A stretch of 51,444 bases of DNA from Mageeibacillus sp. UBA5734 (lineage in GTDB: Bacteria; Bacillota; Clostridia; Saccharofermentanales; UBA5734): positions 1 through 51,444 of the forward strand of contig DIGA01000124.1 in NCBI GenBank assembly GCA_002419365.1, written 5' to 3'. Below are positions 41,048 through 49,372 of the stretch, one piece after another. The first letter of the stretch is position 1; every line of letters begins with the position of its first letter. Position numbers and translations under genes: made by a program. The notes below the pieces were generated by a model. It did no database searches, had not been told where the DNA came from, and saw only the letters and a list, made by a program, of their open reading frames with translations.

Positions 41048-41890
41048 ATGACAGATATCCGTGCGAATTATGACCGGATTTTTATCGAAGGCATGACGTT
41101 CACGACCCTCATAGGGGTGCTGGAGCATGAGAAAGTGCAGCCGCAGCCTGTCCATGTCGATGTGGATTTATCAGTCATGCCGGTTTCGGCGACACGAACG
41201 GACCGGCTGGAACAGACGATCAGCTATGCGGCTGCCTATGAGCGGATCAGCCAGATTATCCAGACAGAGCACTTCGGCCTGGTTGAACGTCTGGCCGGCT
41301 GCATTGCTGAAAAGCTGCTCCTGGACCATGAGACATTGATGGCTGTGACAGTGACCATCCGTAAACCGGAGGCGCCTTTGCCGGGACCTTTTACCAGTGC
41401 AGGCATTACGATCACGCGCGTCCGGGGTGATTTCGGGCTCGCGACTCAGGCTGACCTGTCATTGGGTGCCAACCTGGGAGATCGGCTGGAGACCTTGCGT
41501 CAGGCAGTCATGCTTCTGGCGGGACATCCGGAGATTGAACTCCTTGCGATCTCCTCTGTGTATGAGACCACTCCGGTCGGCCTGCTCGACCAGCCGGATT
41601 TTCTGAACATGGTTGTGCGGATCAAGACAACACTGGACCCTTTCAGCCTGTTGTCCCACTGCCAGTCGATCGAAGCTCGTTTTGGCCGCGAAAGGCTGGT
41701 GCGCTGGGGCCCCAGAACGCTCGACATCGACCTGCTGACCTACGGACATCTGCTGACCCAGTCTGCACGCCTGACTGTGCCGCACCCCAGAATGCAGGAG
41801 CGCGAGTTTGTCCAAGTCCCTTTACGCGAGCTGGATACTGGACTTGCCCAGCCCACCCCAGCAGTCCGGTTTACTTGTAAGCTCTCTTGA
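41048..41890 (+). CDS. folK: Dihydroneopterin aldolase - HPPK fusion
   Basis: 280 residues from ATG 41048 (AGAGGAGA site). Residues about 8-125 are FolB ('YDRIFIEGMTFTTLIGVLEHEK', 'ISYAAAYERI', 'FGLVERLAGCIAE'). Residues about 137-270 are FolK ('DLSLGANLGDRLETLRQAV', 'SSVYETTPVGLLDQPDFLNMV', 'RWGPRTLDIDLL', 'VPHPRMQEREFV'). The fusion performs two successive steps between FolE and FolP. With folE and folP it covers most of the pterin branch; the triphosphate-removal step is not encoded here. Confidence 0.95.
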   Translation: MTDIRANYDRIFIEGMTFTTLIGVLEHEKVQPQPVHVDVDLSVMPVSATRTDRLEQTISYAAAYERISQIIQTEHFGLVERLAGCIAEKLLLDHETLMAVTVTIRKPEAPLPGPFTSAGITITRVRGDFGLATQADLSLGANLGDRLETLRQAVMLLAGHPEIELLAISSVYETTPVGLLDQPDFLNMVVRIKTTLDPFSLLSHCQSIEARFGRERLVRWGPRTLDIDLLTYGHLLTQSARLTVPHPRMQEREFVQVPLRELDTGLAQPTPAVRFTCKLS

Positions 41891-41903
41891 AAACGACTAA
41901 AAT
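41875..41903 (+). promoter_or_regulatory. Promoter before the disordered-protein gene
   Basis: TTGTAA (41875-41880), a 17-bp spacer and TAAAAT (41898-41903). The -35 box overlaps the end of the folB-folK coding region. Confidence 0.6.
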
Positions 41904-41957
41904 AGGCACGAACACTGTTAAAAACGACTGGCTCTTTATCTTGGAGGATACGAACGC

Positions 41958-42770
41958 ATGAATAATCCTGCCCCCGGCTCAGGTGGAACAGGCAACCGCA
42001 AACGCAATTTCCGGCATTTTGGCCCGGCTAATCCGTCCCGGAACACACCCGGAGGCAAACCTGCGTCCAATCCTGGCCAGGCAGCCACCGGTCCAGTCCA
42101 GCGCACGGAGCGTCCGGAGCCACGCCAGGCCCGGACCGATAATCGCGAGCCCCGCGAAGCACGTGAGCCGCGCGAACCCCGTGAAGCACGCCGGGAACAA
42201 CCGCGCGATAACCGGGAAACGCAGACCGGCCGTGAACCTCGCCGAGATAACCAGCGCAATGGCAATCGTCCGCCGCGCCGCCAGCCCAATCCCAACCGCG
42301 AGCCCGGCCAGGCTAACGCTGCCCCTGCGGCCGGTGCATCTGGCCAACAGCGCCGCCCACCCAGAGAGCGACAGGAGCAACGCCAGGGCGGACAACCGTC
42401 GTCCCAGACTCGGCAAGGCCCCGTCGAGGCCGTACGCGAACGCAGCCCTGTGCAAGAATCCCGCAATCGCCCGGACCATCGTCCAGAAGTGAAACCGGAA
42501 GCCCGGCCTGATCGGACAGAACGTCCAGAGCTGGCAAAAGACCGTTCAGACACCAGGGAGAGACCGGAGACAAGGGACCGTACTGAGCTGAAAGAGCGCC
42601 CGGATACCAGGGACCGTCAGGCGGCAGCGGCAACTGAGCGCAGCCATCGCTGGGAGAAAAAAGCCAGGGCGGAAGAAACCTTCGAAGACATCCACCGGGA
42701 CAATGAACGGATCGAAAAGGAAATCTGGCTCGAGATTGCATCGATCCACAACATCAAACTTGATTTCTGA
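41958..42770 (+). CDS. Low-complexity Arg/Glu/Pro-rich protein with conserved-looking C-terminal helix
   Basis: 270 residues with GGAGG nine bases upstream. Residues 1 to about 225 are almost entirely Arg, Pro, Glu, Gln, Gly, Asn and Asp, with runs of R-E-P/R-E-A and T-R-D/E-R units and no hydrophobic core, so the region should be disordered. The last ~35 residues ('EETFEDIHRDNERIEKEIWL...HNIKLDF') are of normal composition and helical. The charge pattern resembles RNA-binding tails such as the one on RlmB in this window. The 3' end overlaps the decarboxylase gene if that starts at 42703. Function unknown; RNA or nucleoprotein binding is a guess. Codon usage and the clear ribosome site support a real gene. 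Confidence 0.78.
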   Translation: MNNPAPGSGGTGNRKRNFRHFGPANPSRNTPGGKPASNPGQAATGPVQRTERPEPRQARTDNREPREAREPREPREARREQPRDNRETQTGREPRRDNQRNGNRPPRRQPNPNREPGQANAAPAAGASGQQRRPPRERQEQRQGGQPSSQTRQGPVEAVRERSPVQESRNRPDHRPEVKPEARPDRTERPELAKDRSDTRERPETRDRTELKERPDTRDRQAAAATERSHRWEKKARAEETFEDIHRDNERIEKEIWLEIASIHNIKLDF

Positions 42771-44244
42771 TGACAGCACGCCACTCTTGGCGGCGCTTCT
42801 CCAGCATACCGGCACCGGAAGGATATCCTTCCATATGCCTGGACACCGTTCAGGCCATAGCTGGCCCGAAAGCATCCGGACACGTTTAGCCAGCCTGGAC
42901 ACAACCGAGCTGGCCGCTACTGATGATTTGCACCAGCCAACTGGCCCGGCGCTGGTTGCCATGGATTTGGCTGCGCGCTGTTTTGGCGCAGGCAGGACCT
43001 GGTTCCTGACCAATGGTTCCACGGGTGGGATCCTGGCGCTGCTGGCTGGCCTTGTCGGGCGCGGCCGGAAACTCATCCTGCCCCGGACCTGCCATCTGGC
43101 TGTCAGCCATGCACTGGCGCTTCTGGACATCCAGCCAGTCTGGCTGGAGTTTTCACGGCCGGTTTCACCGGATCCACTCGGTTTTCTGCCAGTGGTCTCG
43201 GCAAGGATGGTCGCAGATGCCATTGCGCTGCATCCGGATAGTGTCGCTGTCTTCCTGACCAGCCCTGATTATTACGGCCGGTGTGCCGATCTGGCTGCCA
43301 TCAGCCATGTGGCCCACCAGGCTGGCATGCTGCTCCTGGTCGATGAAGCCCATGGTGCACACTTTGTAGCTGCGCCGGGCCTTCTGCCACAGACGGCTCT
43401 GTCCAGCGGGGCCGATGCCTGTGTCCAGAGCGCACACAAGACATTGCCCGCCCTGACCCAGGGCGGTTATCTCCATGTGGCAGTGTCTTTGCTCAGTCGT
43501 GATCCGCGAACTGCAGGGCGAATGACTGCTGCACTCAGAATTTTCCAGACGTCCAGCCCATCCTTTGCCATTGCTGCCAGCCTTGATTTTGCCCGGGACT
43601 ATCTGGAGCAGCACGGGCAGGTGCAAATCGAAAATACGCTTGAGTCCATCCAGCGACTTGCCACGACTTTATGGCCGGATTACCTGGTTTCTCCAGCTGC
43701 AGTCACTCCTGTCCGGGGCGAAATGCGGGACCCTCTGCGGATTGTCATCCGGCAGCGCGAGCCTCTGGCTGCTCCGGCGACACAGCTGGCTCATCAGCTC
43801 GGTTTACAGGGGATCGATATTGAGCTGTCAGACCTGACCCGCCTGGTCCTGATCCCGTCGCTGGATCAGCCTGGACACGATTTTGAACGCTTGCAACAGG
43901 TGCTGAGTGCCTGGCTGGAATCCCCGCACCCAGACCAGCCCATCCGCGGCCTCGATTTGCTGCAGCTGGAGCAGCGCTGGCTGGAGTTGCTGGTCCAGCC
44001 CCCCGAGAGGGTTCTGGCTCCAGGGAGTGTCCTGCTGGAACCGGTAGACACGGCGGCGATCCCGCTGGCTCATTCGGCAGGATCCGTGATGGCGCAGTCC
44101 CTTGCCCCTTATCCACCAGGCATTCCGCTCTTGCTGCCCGGAGAACGAATGGACCGGCAGCGGCTTGATTTACTTTTAGCCTTGCGTGACAATGGAATCA
44201 ACCTATCCGGCGTCGACCATGATTCCATCCGAGTCGTCGTTTGA
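42703..44244 (+). CDS. Orn/Lys/Arg decarboxylase family protein (YaaO-like)
   Basis: 513 residues from ATG 42703, or about 494 from TTG 42760; neither has a good ribosome site, so the start is uncertain. PLP fold-type I enzyme: 'ISFHMPGHRSG', 'ATDDLHQPTGP', 'TNGSTGGILALL', 'DEAHGAHFV' and the PLP lysine in 'SAHKTLPALTQGGYL'. C-terminal domain with 'PYPPGIPLLLPGE'. The gene order before tmk matches Bacillus yaaO-tmk-yaaQ. The substrate (arginine, lysine or ornithine) cannot be told from sequence. Probably supplies polyamines. Confidence 0.87.
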   Translation: MNGSKRKSGSRLHRSTTSNLISDDSTPLLAALLQHTGTGRISFHMPGHRSGHSWPESIRTRLASLDTTELAATDDLHQPTGPALVAMDLAARCFGAGRTWFLTNGSTGGILALLAGLVGRGRKLILPRTCHLAVSHALALLDIQPVWLEFSRPVSPDPLGFLPVVSARMVADAIALHPDSVAVFLTSPDYYGRCADLAAISHVAHQAGMLLLVDEAHGAHFVAAPGLLPQTALSSGADACVQSAHKTLPALTQGGYLHVAVSLLSRDPRTAGRMTAALRIFQTSSPSFAIAASLDFARDYLEQHGQVQIENTLESIQRLATTLWPDYLVSPAAVTPVRGEMRDPLRIVIRQREPLAAPATQLAHQLGLQGIDIELSDLTRLVLIPSLDQPGHDFERLQQVLSAWLESPHPDQPIRGLDLLQLEQRWLELLVQPPERVLAPGSVLLEPVDTAAIPLAHSAGSVMAQSLAPYPPGIPLLLPGERMDRQRLDLLLALRDNGINLSGVDHDSIRVVV

Positions 44245-44263
44245 GATTTTCTCTGGAGCCCAG

Positions 44264-44941
44264 ATGATGTATAATGACGACAAGCAACTTGGAAATGGCA
44301 GGCAACAGTCGACTGCGAGCGGTCTTTTGATCACTTTCGAGGGGATCGATGGGTCTGGCAAGTCGACCCAGGCGCATCTGGCTGCTGATTGGCTCCGGCA
44401 ACAGGGGCGTTCGGTCCTGTCCTTGCGAGAACCCGGCGGCACAGCCATTGGGGAGTCGATCCGCTCGATTCTCCTGGCCAAGGCCAACACGGCGATGTGC
44501 ATGGAGACGGAGCTGCTGCTCTTTGCAGCAGCGAGGGCCCAGCTCATCCGTGAGGTGATTGAGCCGGCGTTGGCAGCAGGGACTTTTGTGATCTGCGACC
44601 GGTTTTATGACTCGACCACGGCTTACCAAGGCTATGGCAGAGGCATCGACCTCGAGATGATCCGGCAGTTGCAGACGATTGCGACGGGCGGGTTGCGCCC
44701 GGACCAGACGTTCCTGCTTGATGTCAGCATTCCAGTTGCCCTGCAGCGTCTGGCTGGCCGGCCCGGCAAGGCCGACAGACTGGACGGTGAGGACACCGCC
44801 TTCATGATCCGCACACGAGATGGGTACCAGGCGATCCTGCACGAGGAACCAGACCGTGTGATCCGGATTGATGCAGACCGCAGCGTGTCCGAGATCCAGA
44901 ACAGCATCATCAGTCATTTAAAGGGGGACCTGGCATTATGA
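44264..44941 (+). CDS. tmk: Thymidylate kinase
   Basis: 225 residues from ATG 44264 (or 44267; GGAG at 44255-44258). P-loop 'FEGIDGSGKSTQ', 'LREPGGTAIGESIRSILL', 'DRFYDSTTAYQGYGRGID'. Phosphorylates dTMP to dTDP. The N-terminal ~15 residues before the fold are extra. The stop overlaps darA (ATGA). Confidence 0.95.
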   Translation: MMYNDDKQLGNGRQQSTASGLLITFEGIDGSGKSTQAHLAADWLRQQGRSVLSLREPGGTAIGESIRSILLAKANTAMCMETELLLFAAARAQLIREVIEPALAAGTFVICDRFYDSTTAYQGYGRGIDLEMIRQLQTIATGGLRPDQTFLLDVSIPVALQRLAGRPGKADRLDGEDTAFMIRTRDGYQAILHEEPDRVIRIDADRSVSEIQNSIISHLKGDLAL

Positions 44942-45267
44942 AACTCATTTTCTCAATCGTCCACGACGAGGACAGCCCGCGCCTGATGGCCGAGCTTAAC
45001 CGGGCAGGCTATCGCGTAACCAAGCTCAATTCATCGGGCGGCTTCCTGCGCTCCGGCAACACGACCCTGATGATCGTTGTCGAGGAGGCCCAGCTGGAAG
45101 AGGTGCTCGGCATCATCCGGAAGTTCTCCAGCAGTCGCCAGGCCGCGATCAATACCAACGTCACTCCTTCATCGATGGGTGGGTCCTATATCCCTTACCC
45201 TGTCGAAGTGATGGTTGGTGGCGCCACTGTTTTTGTCCTCAACGTCGAACATTTCGAGAAAATGTGA
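44938..45267 (+). CDS. darA: Cyclic-di-AMP receptor, PII-like DarA/YaaQ
   Basis: 109 residues. 'MKLIFSIVHDEDSPRLMAELN', 'VTKLNSSGGFLRSGNTTLMI' and C-terminal 'GGATVFVLNVEHFEKM' match the DarA/PstA family of c-di-AMP binding PII-like trimers. Located between tmk and holB as in Bacillus. Its partner is unknown in general. Confidence 0.94.
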   Translation: MKLIFSIVHDEDSPRLMAELNRAGYRVTKLNSSGGFLRSGNTTLMIVVEEAQLEEVLGIIRKFSSSRQAAINTNVTPSSMGGSYIPYPVEVMVGGATVFVLNVEHFEKM

Positions 45268-45268
45268 C

Positions 45269-46297
45269 ATGGGTTTTGCCTCCCTTGTCGGACAACCAGA
45301 TTTGAAAGTGCGCCTCGGTTCCATCCTGAAGGGTGAACCGGGGCACGCTTATATCCTGAGTGGTCCACTCGGCATTGGCAAATCCGCTTTTGCCCAGGTT
45401 TTCGCCCAGGCCTTGCTTTGCCAGGACCCGACACCGGATGGCGGCTGCGGGATATGCGATTCGTGTCGCCATTTCAGTCATCAGGCCCACCCGGATTATA
45501 GGACTTTGCTTCTGGATCCTGCCGACAAGGTGATCAAGGTCGAGCGCGTGCGCCAGACCATCCAGGCGGATATTGCCTTGCGCCCCCAGTTTGGCCGGCG
45601 CAAAGTCTATCTGGTGGATGCGGATTTCCTGAATGAACAAGGGCAAAACACCCTTCTGAAGTCCCTCGAGGAACCCCCGGATTTTGTCACGTTTATCCTG
45701 ATGGCGTCAGGCCTGGAGCGATTGCTGCCGACCGTCCTGTCACGTTTGACGGTCCTTCCCCTGCAGCGCTACAACGATGAGGACGTCATTGCGATCCTGG
45801 CGCGTGAATGGCAGGACAGTGGCCAGTCCATGCCTGATCCAGAAAGCCTTGCTTTCTATGCCCGTTATGCCAATGGGGTACCGGGAGCAGCCATCCATTT
45901 GCTTACCAGTCCCTGGTTTGCCGATTTGCGGCGGGAGACCATCGATTTTTACCATCAGATCGGGACTTTCAGCCGTTCCCGGATGTTGACGACTGGTTTT
46001 AGCTTTTTCGATGCCAACCGGACCCGGGCGGATGTCCTGCTGGACATTCTGGCCAGCCTGGTCAGGGACCAGATTGTCCTGCACATGACCGGCGAGCCAA
46101 GACACTTGACCAATCCCGACCAGATTGACCGGCTGGCGGTTCCAGACGCAAGCAAACGCCAGGCTGCCGTCCCAGGCTTGATGCGTGCAGCGGCCGCGAT
46201 CACTGCCGCCCGGCGCGGACTGGCCTTGAATGCCAGTTTCGAAGGACTGGCCTGCCACCTTTTGTTGACGCTCAGAAAGGAGCTCATTCATGCCTAA
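45269..46297 (+). CDS. holB: DNA polymerase III delta-prime subunit
   Basis: 342 residues from ATG 45269, one base after darA. Walker A 'GPLGIGKSAFA', zinc-binding 'CGICDSCRHF', 'NTLLKSLEEPP', then 'LSRLTVLPL'; the arginine-finger S-R-C of active clamp-loader subunits reads S-R-L here. Part of the clamp loader. Overlaps ricT by eight bases. Confidence 0.92.
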   Translation: MGFASLVGQPDLKVRLGSILKGEPGHAYILSGPLGIGKSAFAQVFAQALLCQDPTPDGGCGICDSCRHFSHQAHPDYRTLLLDPADKVIKVERVRQTIQADIALRPQFGRRKVYLVDADFLNEQGQNTLLKSLEEPPDFVTFILMASGLERLLPTVLSRLTVLPLQRYNDEDVIAILAREWQDSGQSMPDPESLAFYARYANGVPGAAIHLLTSPWFADLRRETIDFYHQIGTFSRSRMLTTGFSFFDANRTRADVLLDILASLVRDQIVLHMTGEPRHLTNPDQIDRLAVPDASKRQAAVPGLMRAAAAITAARRGLALNASFEGLACHLLLTLRKELIHA

Positions 46298-47186
46298 AGT
46301 AGTCGGAGTCCGTTTTCACGGCGCCGGAAAAGCCTACCATTTCGATCCGGCTGGTCTTCCTTTGAAGACTGGCGATGCGGTGATCGTCGAAACATCACAG
46401 GGAGTCGAACTGGGTATCGTTGCCGAGCAGGTCTTCGAATTGCCCGAGGATCGCCTGCCTGCGCCTCTGAAACCTGTTTTGCGCCAGGCAACGGCTGACG
46501 ACATGGATCATTACGATGCCAATTGCCAGAAAGAACGCGAGGCGTTCCGGATTGCTGCTGATAAAATTGCCTCCCGTGGACTGGACATGCGTCTGGTCAG
46601 TGCGGAGTACACCTTTGACAACCGCAAAATCGTATTTTATTTCACAGCGGATGGCAGGGTTGATTTCCGTGAACTGGTCAAGGACCTTGCGGCTGTTTTC
46701 CGGACCCGGATCGAGCTGCGCCAGATCGGTGTGCGGGATGAGGCACGCATGGTCGGTGGTCTTGGCATTTGCGGCCGGGTTTTGTGCTGCTGTTCCTTTC
46801 TGACTGATTTTGTGCCTGTGTCCATCAAAATGGCCAAGGAACAGAGCCTGTCCATGAATCCAGCCAAGATTTCCGGTGCCTGTGGCCGGCTGATGTGCTG
46901 CCTGAAATACGAACAGGATGCCTACGAAGATGCCCATGCCCGGATGCCCCGCCCAGGCCATCAGGTCAAAACCGCTGAAGGACTTGGTGTGGTCGAAGGC
47001 ATCAACCTGCTCAAGGAAACCGTCACCATCCGCCTGGACCGTGGCGGCGAGGCAGACCTGATCACCTTGCCCAATACCGAAGTGGAGATCATTGGTGGTA
47101 AACCAAACAAAAAATGCGGCGGTTGTGGCAGCAAGGGCAAAGCCCCAACCTCACAACAACCGCGTGGTTCAGCTGCAGACGCTTGA
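46290..47186 (+). CDS. ricT: PSP1-domain protein RicT (YaaT)
   Basis: 298 residues. PSP1 core 'VGVRFHGAGKAYHFDP', 'EAFRIAADKIASRGLDMRLV', and the Cys cluster 'CGRVLCCCSF' ... 'CGRLMCCLKYE'. In Bacillus RicT joins RicA and RicF in an iron-sulfur complex that controls RNase Y and sporulation/competence phosphorelay. The C-terminal tail has a 'KKCGGCGSKGK' stretch followed by a disordered end. Good GAAAGGAG site. Confidence 0.94.
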   Translation: MPKVVGVRFHGAGKAYHFDPAGLPLKTGDAVIVETSQGVELGIVAEQVFELPEDRLPAPLKPVLRQATADDMDHYDANCQKEREAFRIAADKIASRGLDMRLVSAEYTFDNRKIVFYFTADGRVDFRELVKDLAAVFRTRIELRQIGVRDEARMVGGLGICGRVLCCCSFLTDFVPVSIKMAKEQSLSMNPAKISGACGRLMCCLKYEQDAYEDAHARMPRPGHQVKTAEGLGVVEGINLLKETVTIRLDRGGEADLITLPNTEVEIIGGKPNKKCGGCGSKGKAPTSQQPRGSAADA

Positions 47187-47227
47187 GCCTCCTGCAGCAG
47201 TTGTGCCAGCCAATCCCCCCTGGATGC

Positions 47228-47256
47228 TTGCCCTCAGACCATCCGGGTGCTAAAAT
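47228..47256 (+). promoter_or_regulatory. Promoter of the ferredoxin gene
   Basis: TTGCCC (47228-47233), a 17-bp spacer and TAAAAT (47251-47256), 27 bp before the start codon. Confidence 0.6.
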
Positions 47257-47282
47257 CTTGAACGAACGGGAGGTGTTCAACC

Positions 47283-47453
47283 ATGGCTTATAAAATTTCT
47301 GACGCGTGTATTTCTTGCGGCGCTTGCGAAGGCGAGTGCCCGACCGGTGCGATTTCTGCTGGCGCCAGCCAGTACGTGATCGACGCAGATACCTGTATCG
47401 ACTGCGGTGCCTGCGAATCCGCATGCCCCGTTTCAGCCATTTCTGCTGGCTGA
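47283..47453 (+). CDS. 2[4Fe-4S] ferredoxin
   Basis: 56 residues with two classic cluster motifs, 'CISCGACEGECP' and 'CIDCGACESACP', in the Clostridium-type ferredoxin arrangement. Small acidic electron carrier for low-potential reactions in an anaerobe. GGGAGG before ATG; own promoter and terminator, so monocistronic. It is inserted into the otherwise conserved ricT-yabB interval. Confidence 0.96.
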   Translation: MAYKISDACISCGACEGECPTGAISAGASQYVIDADTCIDCGACESACPVSAISAG

Positions 47454-47480
47454 TTCAGGTCCGGATTTCCCCGGCAAATG

Positions 47481-47507
47481 AGGGAAGGCCTAGTGCTTTC
47501 CCTTTTT
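47481..47507 (+). terminator. Terminator of the ferredoxin gene
   Basis: AGGGAA (47481-47486) pairs with TTCCCT (47498-47503), followed by a T run. Confidence 0.7.
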
Positions 47508-47529
47508 GTTTTCACTGGGTGGCTAAGTG

Positions 47530-48333
47530 ATGGATGATTTTTGGAACGCGGCTGACGAAACTCTGGAGGACCTGCAACGCGCTGACCTGAAGCTGATCCA
47601 GAAAACCAGTGGATTCCGGTTCGGCGAAGACTCCGTCTTCCTGGCCTCTTTTGCCGCCGATTTGGTGATGCACAAGAAGCACGTCCAGGCAGCAGACCTG
47701 GGTGCTGGAAGTGGCGCGGTGAGTGTCCTTTTGGCAGGACGCCTGCCCCGGGTCAGGTTGACAGCGATCGAAATCAGTCCGAGGCCTTTTTCAGTGCTGG
47801 AACGCAATTTCGCCCTCAACCAGCTGCAATCCCGCTGCACGGCACTGCATGGCGACGTTCGGGACTTGACGTTGCTCCCCCGCGCCAGTCTCGACCTTGT
47901 CGTGAGCAATCCGCCCTATCGTGATCCCGGGCGCCATGTGCCGCCTGCCCGGCTGCAAAACGACCCTCAGCTGGCGCAGGAGTGGCGGACCGCTGTCGAG
48001 ACCACGCACCTGACGCTTGATGATTTGATGAAATCAGCCGCCAGCTGGCTCAAGCCCGCTGGCCTGATGGCCTTGGTCCAACGGCCAGCCAATCTGCCGG
48101 ACATTCTCTCTGCCATGCGCCGGCACCGGATCGAGCCCATCGCCCTGCGTGCGATTGTCCCTTTGCCTGGACGGGCACCAACCAGTGTGCTCGTCGCCGG
48201 ACGCCTGCATGGACGTCCGGGGTCCTTCCGTTTTTTGCCGGACCTTGTTGTCAATGCATTACCCGGCCAGCCCGGCCCGGAAACGCGCCAGATCTATGGA
48301 GAAGAAACCCATGACGGACAAAGCAGTACCTGA
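47530..48333 (+). CDS. YabB/TrmN6-type methyltransferase
   Basis: 267 residues from ATG 47530 (a GTG at 47527 is also in frame). Rossmann SAM site 'ADLGAGSGAVSVLLAG', motif IV 'SNPPYRD', which indicates an N-methyltransferase acting on adenine. 'GFRFGEDSVFLASFA' is typical of tRNA1(Val) A37 N6-methyltransferase relatives. Overlaps rsmI by 23 bases. Confidence 0.88.
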   Translation: MDDFWNAADETLEDLQRADLKLIQKTSGFRFGEDSVFLASFAADLVMHKKHVQAADLGAGSGAVSVLLAGRLPRVRLTAIEISPRPFSVLERNFALNQLQSRCTALHGDVRDLTLLPRASLDLVVSNPPYRDPGRHVPPARLQNDPQLAQEWRTAVETTHLTLDDLMKSAASWLKPAGLMALVQRPANLPDILSAMRRHRIEPIALRAIVPLPGRAPTSVLVAGRLHGRPGSFRFLPDLVVNALPGQPGPETRQIYGEETHDGQSST

Positions 48334-49258
48334 ATCAGCCAGCACACTCCCCCGCGGCACCCTGATCCTGGTCGGGACGCCGATTGGCAATCTGGGCGAT
48401 CTGTCGCGCCGGGTCATTGAGGTCCTGGCACAGGTCGACCTGATTGCGGCCGAAGACACGCGCCGCACTCGGCAATTGCTGTCCTATCTCGGCCTGCACC
48501 AGCCCCTGACCAGCTACCATGAGCACAACCAGGCCAGCAAAGGACTCGAGCTGATCGAGAAATTACGTTCCGGGCAGTCCATAGCCCTGGTCTCAGATGC
48601 CGGTATGCCCTGTATCAGCGATCCTGGTGGTCGTCTGGTGGCCGAATGCGTGGCAGCTGATCTGCCCGTGCTGGTGATTCCCGGGCCTTCGGCAGCCGTC
48701 ACGGCGCTGGCTGGATCTGGACTGGAAACCGAACGCTACGCCTTTGAAGGTTTTTTGCCCGCCGACCGCAAGGCTCGCAAAGCTCGTTTGCTGGAATTAC
48801 AGAAAGAGCTGCGGACCATGGTCCTCTATGAGGCGCCGCACCGCCTGAAAAAGACATTGCAGGAATTGATCGGCCTCGGATTTGGGGACCGGCTGGTTGC
48901 CCTCGGGCGTGAACTGACCAAAAAGCATGAAGAGTTTCTGCGCGGGACGGTCCAGGGCCTGGCTGACTATTATGAAACCAATGAACCGCGCGGCGAATTT
49001 GTCATCGTTCTCGAAGGTCTGACGGCCCTGGCCCGGCGCTTGCCGGAACATGCGACTGTGGTGGCAGACCGCTCGGGACTGACTGGCGATCCAGGCGATG
49101 CCAGAGCAGAAGCAGCAGCCCTGCTGAAACAGCTGCTCAGCCAGGGGTTCTCAGTCAAGGAAGCTGCCCGTGAGGCCGCAACTCAGACTGGTGGAAAAAA
49201 GAATGAGCTCTATGCCCTCGCCATCCAGATCCAGGAGAATGAACCGGGCGATTTTTGA
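48311..49258 (+). CDS. rsmI: 16S rRNA (cytidine-1402-2'-O)-methyltransferase
   Basis: 315 residues from ATG 48311 (GGAG upstream). 'LVGTPIGNLGDLSRRVIEVL', 'AEDTRRTRQLLSYLG', 'YHEHN', 'ALVSDAGMPCISDPG', 'PGPSAAVTALAGSGL'. Modifies the ribosomal decoding centre. The C-terminal ~50 residues include a helix-turn-helix-like 'FSVKEAAREAATQTGGKKNELYALAI'. Confidence 0.95.
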   Translation: MTDKAVPESASTLPRGTLILVGTPIGNLGDLSRRVIEVLAQVDLIAAEDTRRTRQLLSYLGLHQPLTSYHEHNQASKGLELIEKLRSGQSIALVSDAGMPCISDPGGRLVAECVAADLPVLVIPGPSAAVTALAGSGLETERYAFEGFLPADRKARKARLLELQKELRTMVLYEAPHRLKKTLQELIGLGFGDRLVALGRELTKKHEEFLRGTVQGLADYYETNEPRGEFVIVLEGLTALARRLPEHATVVADRSGLTGDPGDARAEAAALLKQLLSQGFSVKEAAREAATQTGGKKNELYALAIQIQENEPGDF

Positions 49259-49315
49259 AAAGAAGAGACGACGCCAGAACCGGAAAATGAATCCTGGCTT
49301 GACGGTTGTTTCAAA

Positions 49316-49344
49316 TTCACAAAGCCCGGCAAAGACGTTATAAT
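49316..49344 (+). promoter_or_regulatory. Promoter of metG
   Basis: TTCACA (49316-49321), a 17-bp spacer and a perfect TATAAT (49339-49344), 28 bp before the start. The short leader leaves no room for a T-box. Confidence 0.75.
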
Positions 49345-49372
49345 ACCTTAATCAGCCCGACAGGAGGCCCGC

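Noticed and set aside
49259..49372. T-box or other riboswitch before metG
   Set aside because: Only 114 bp are available, and a good promoter lies 28 bp before the start, leaving no room for a structured leader.
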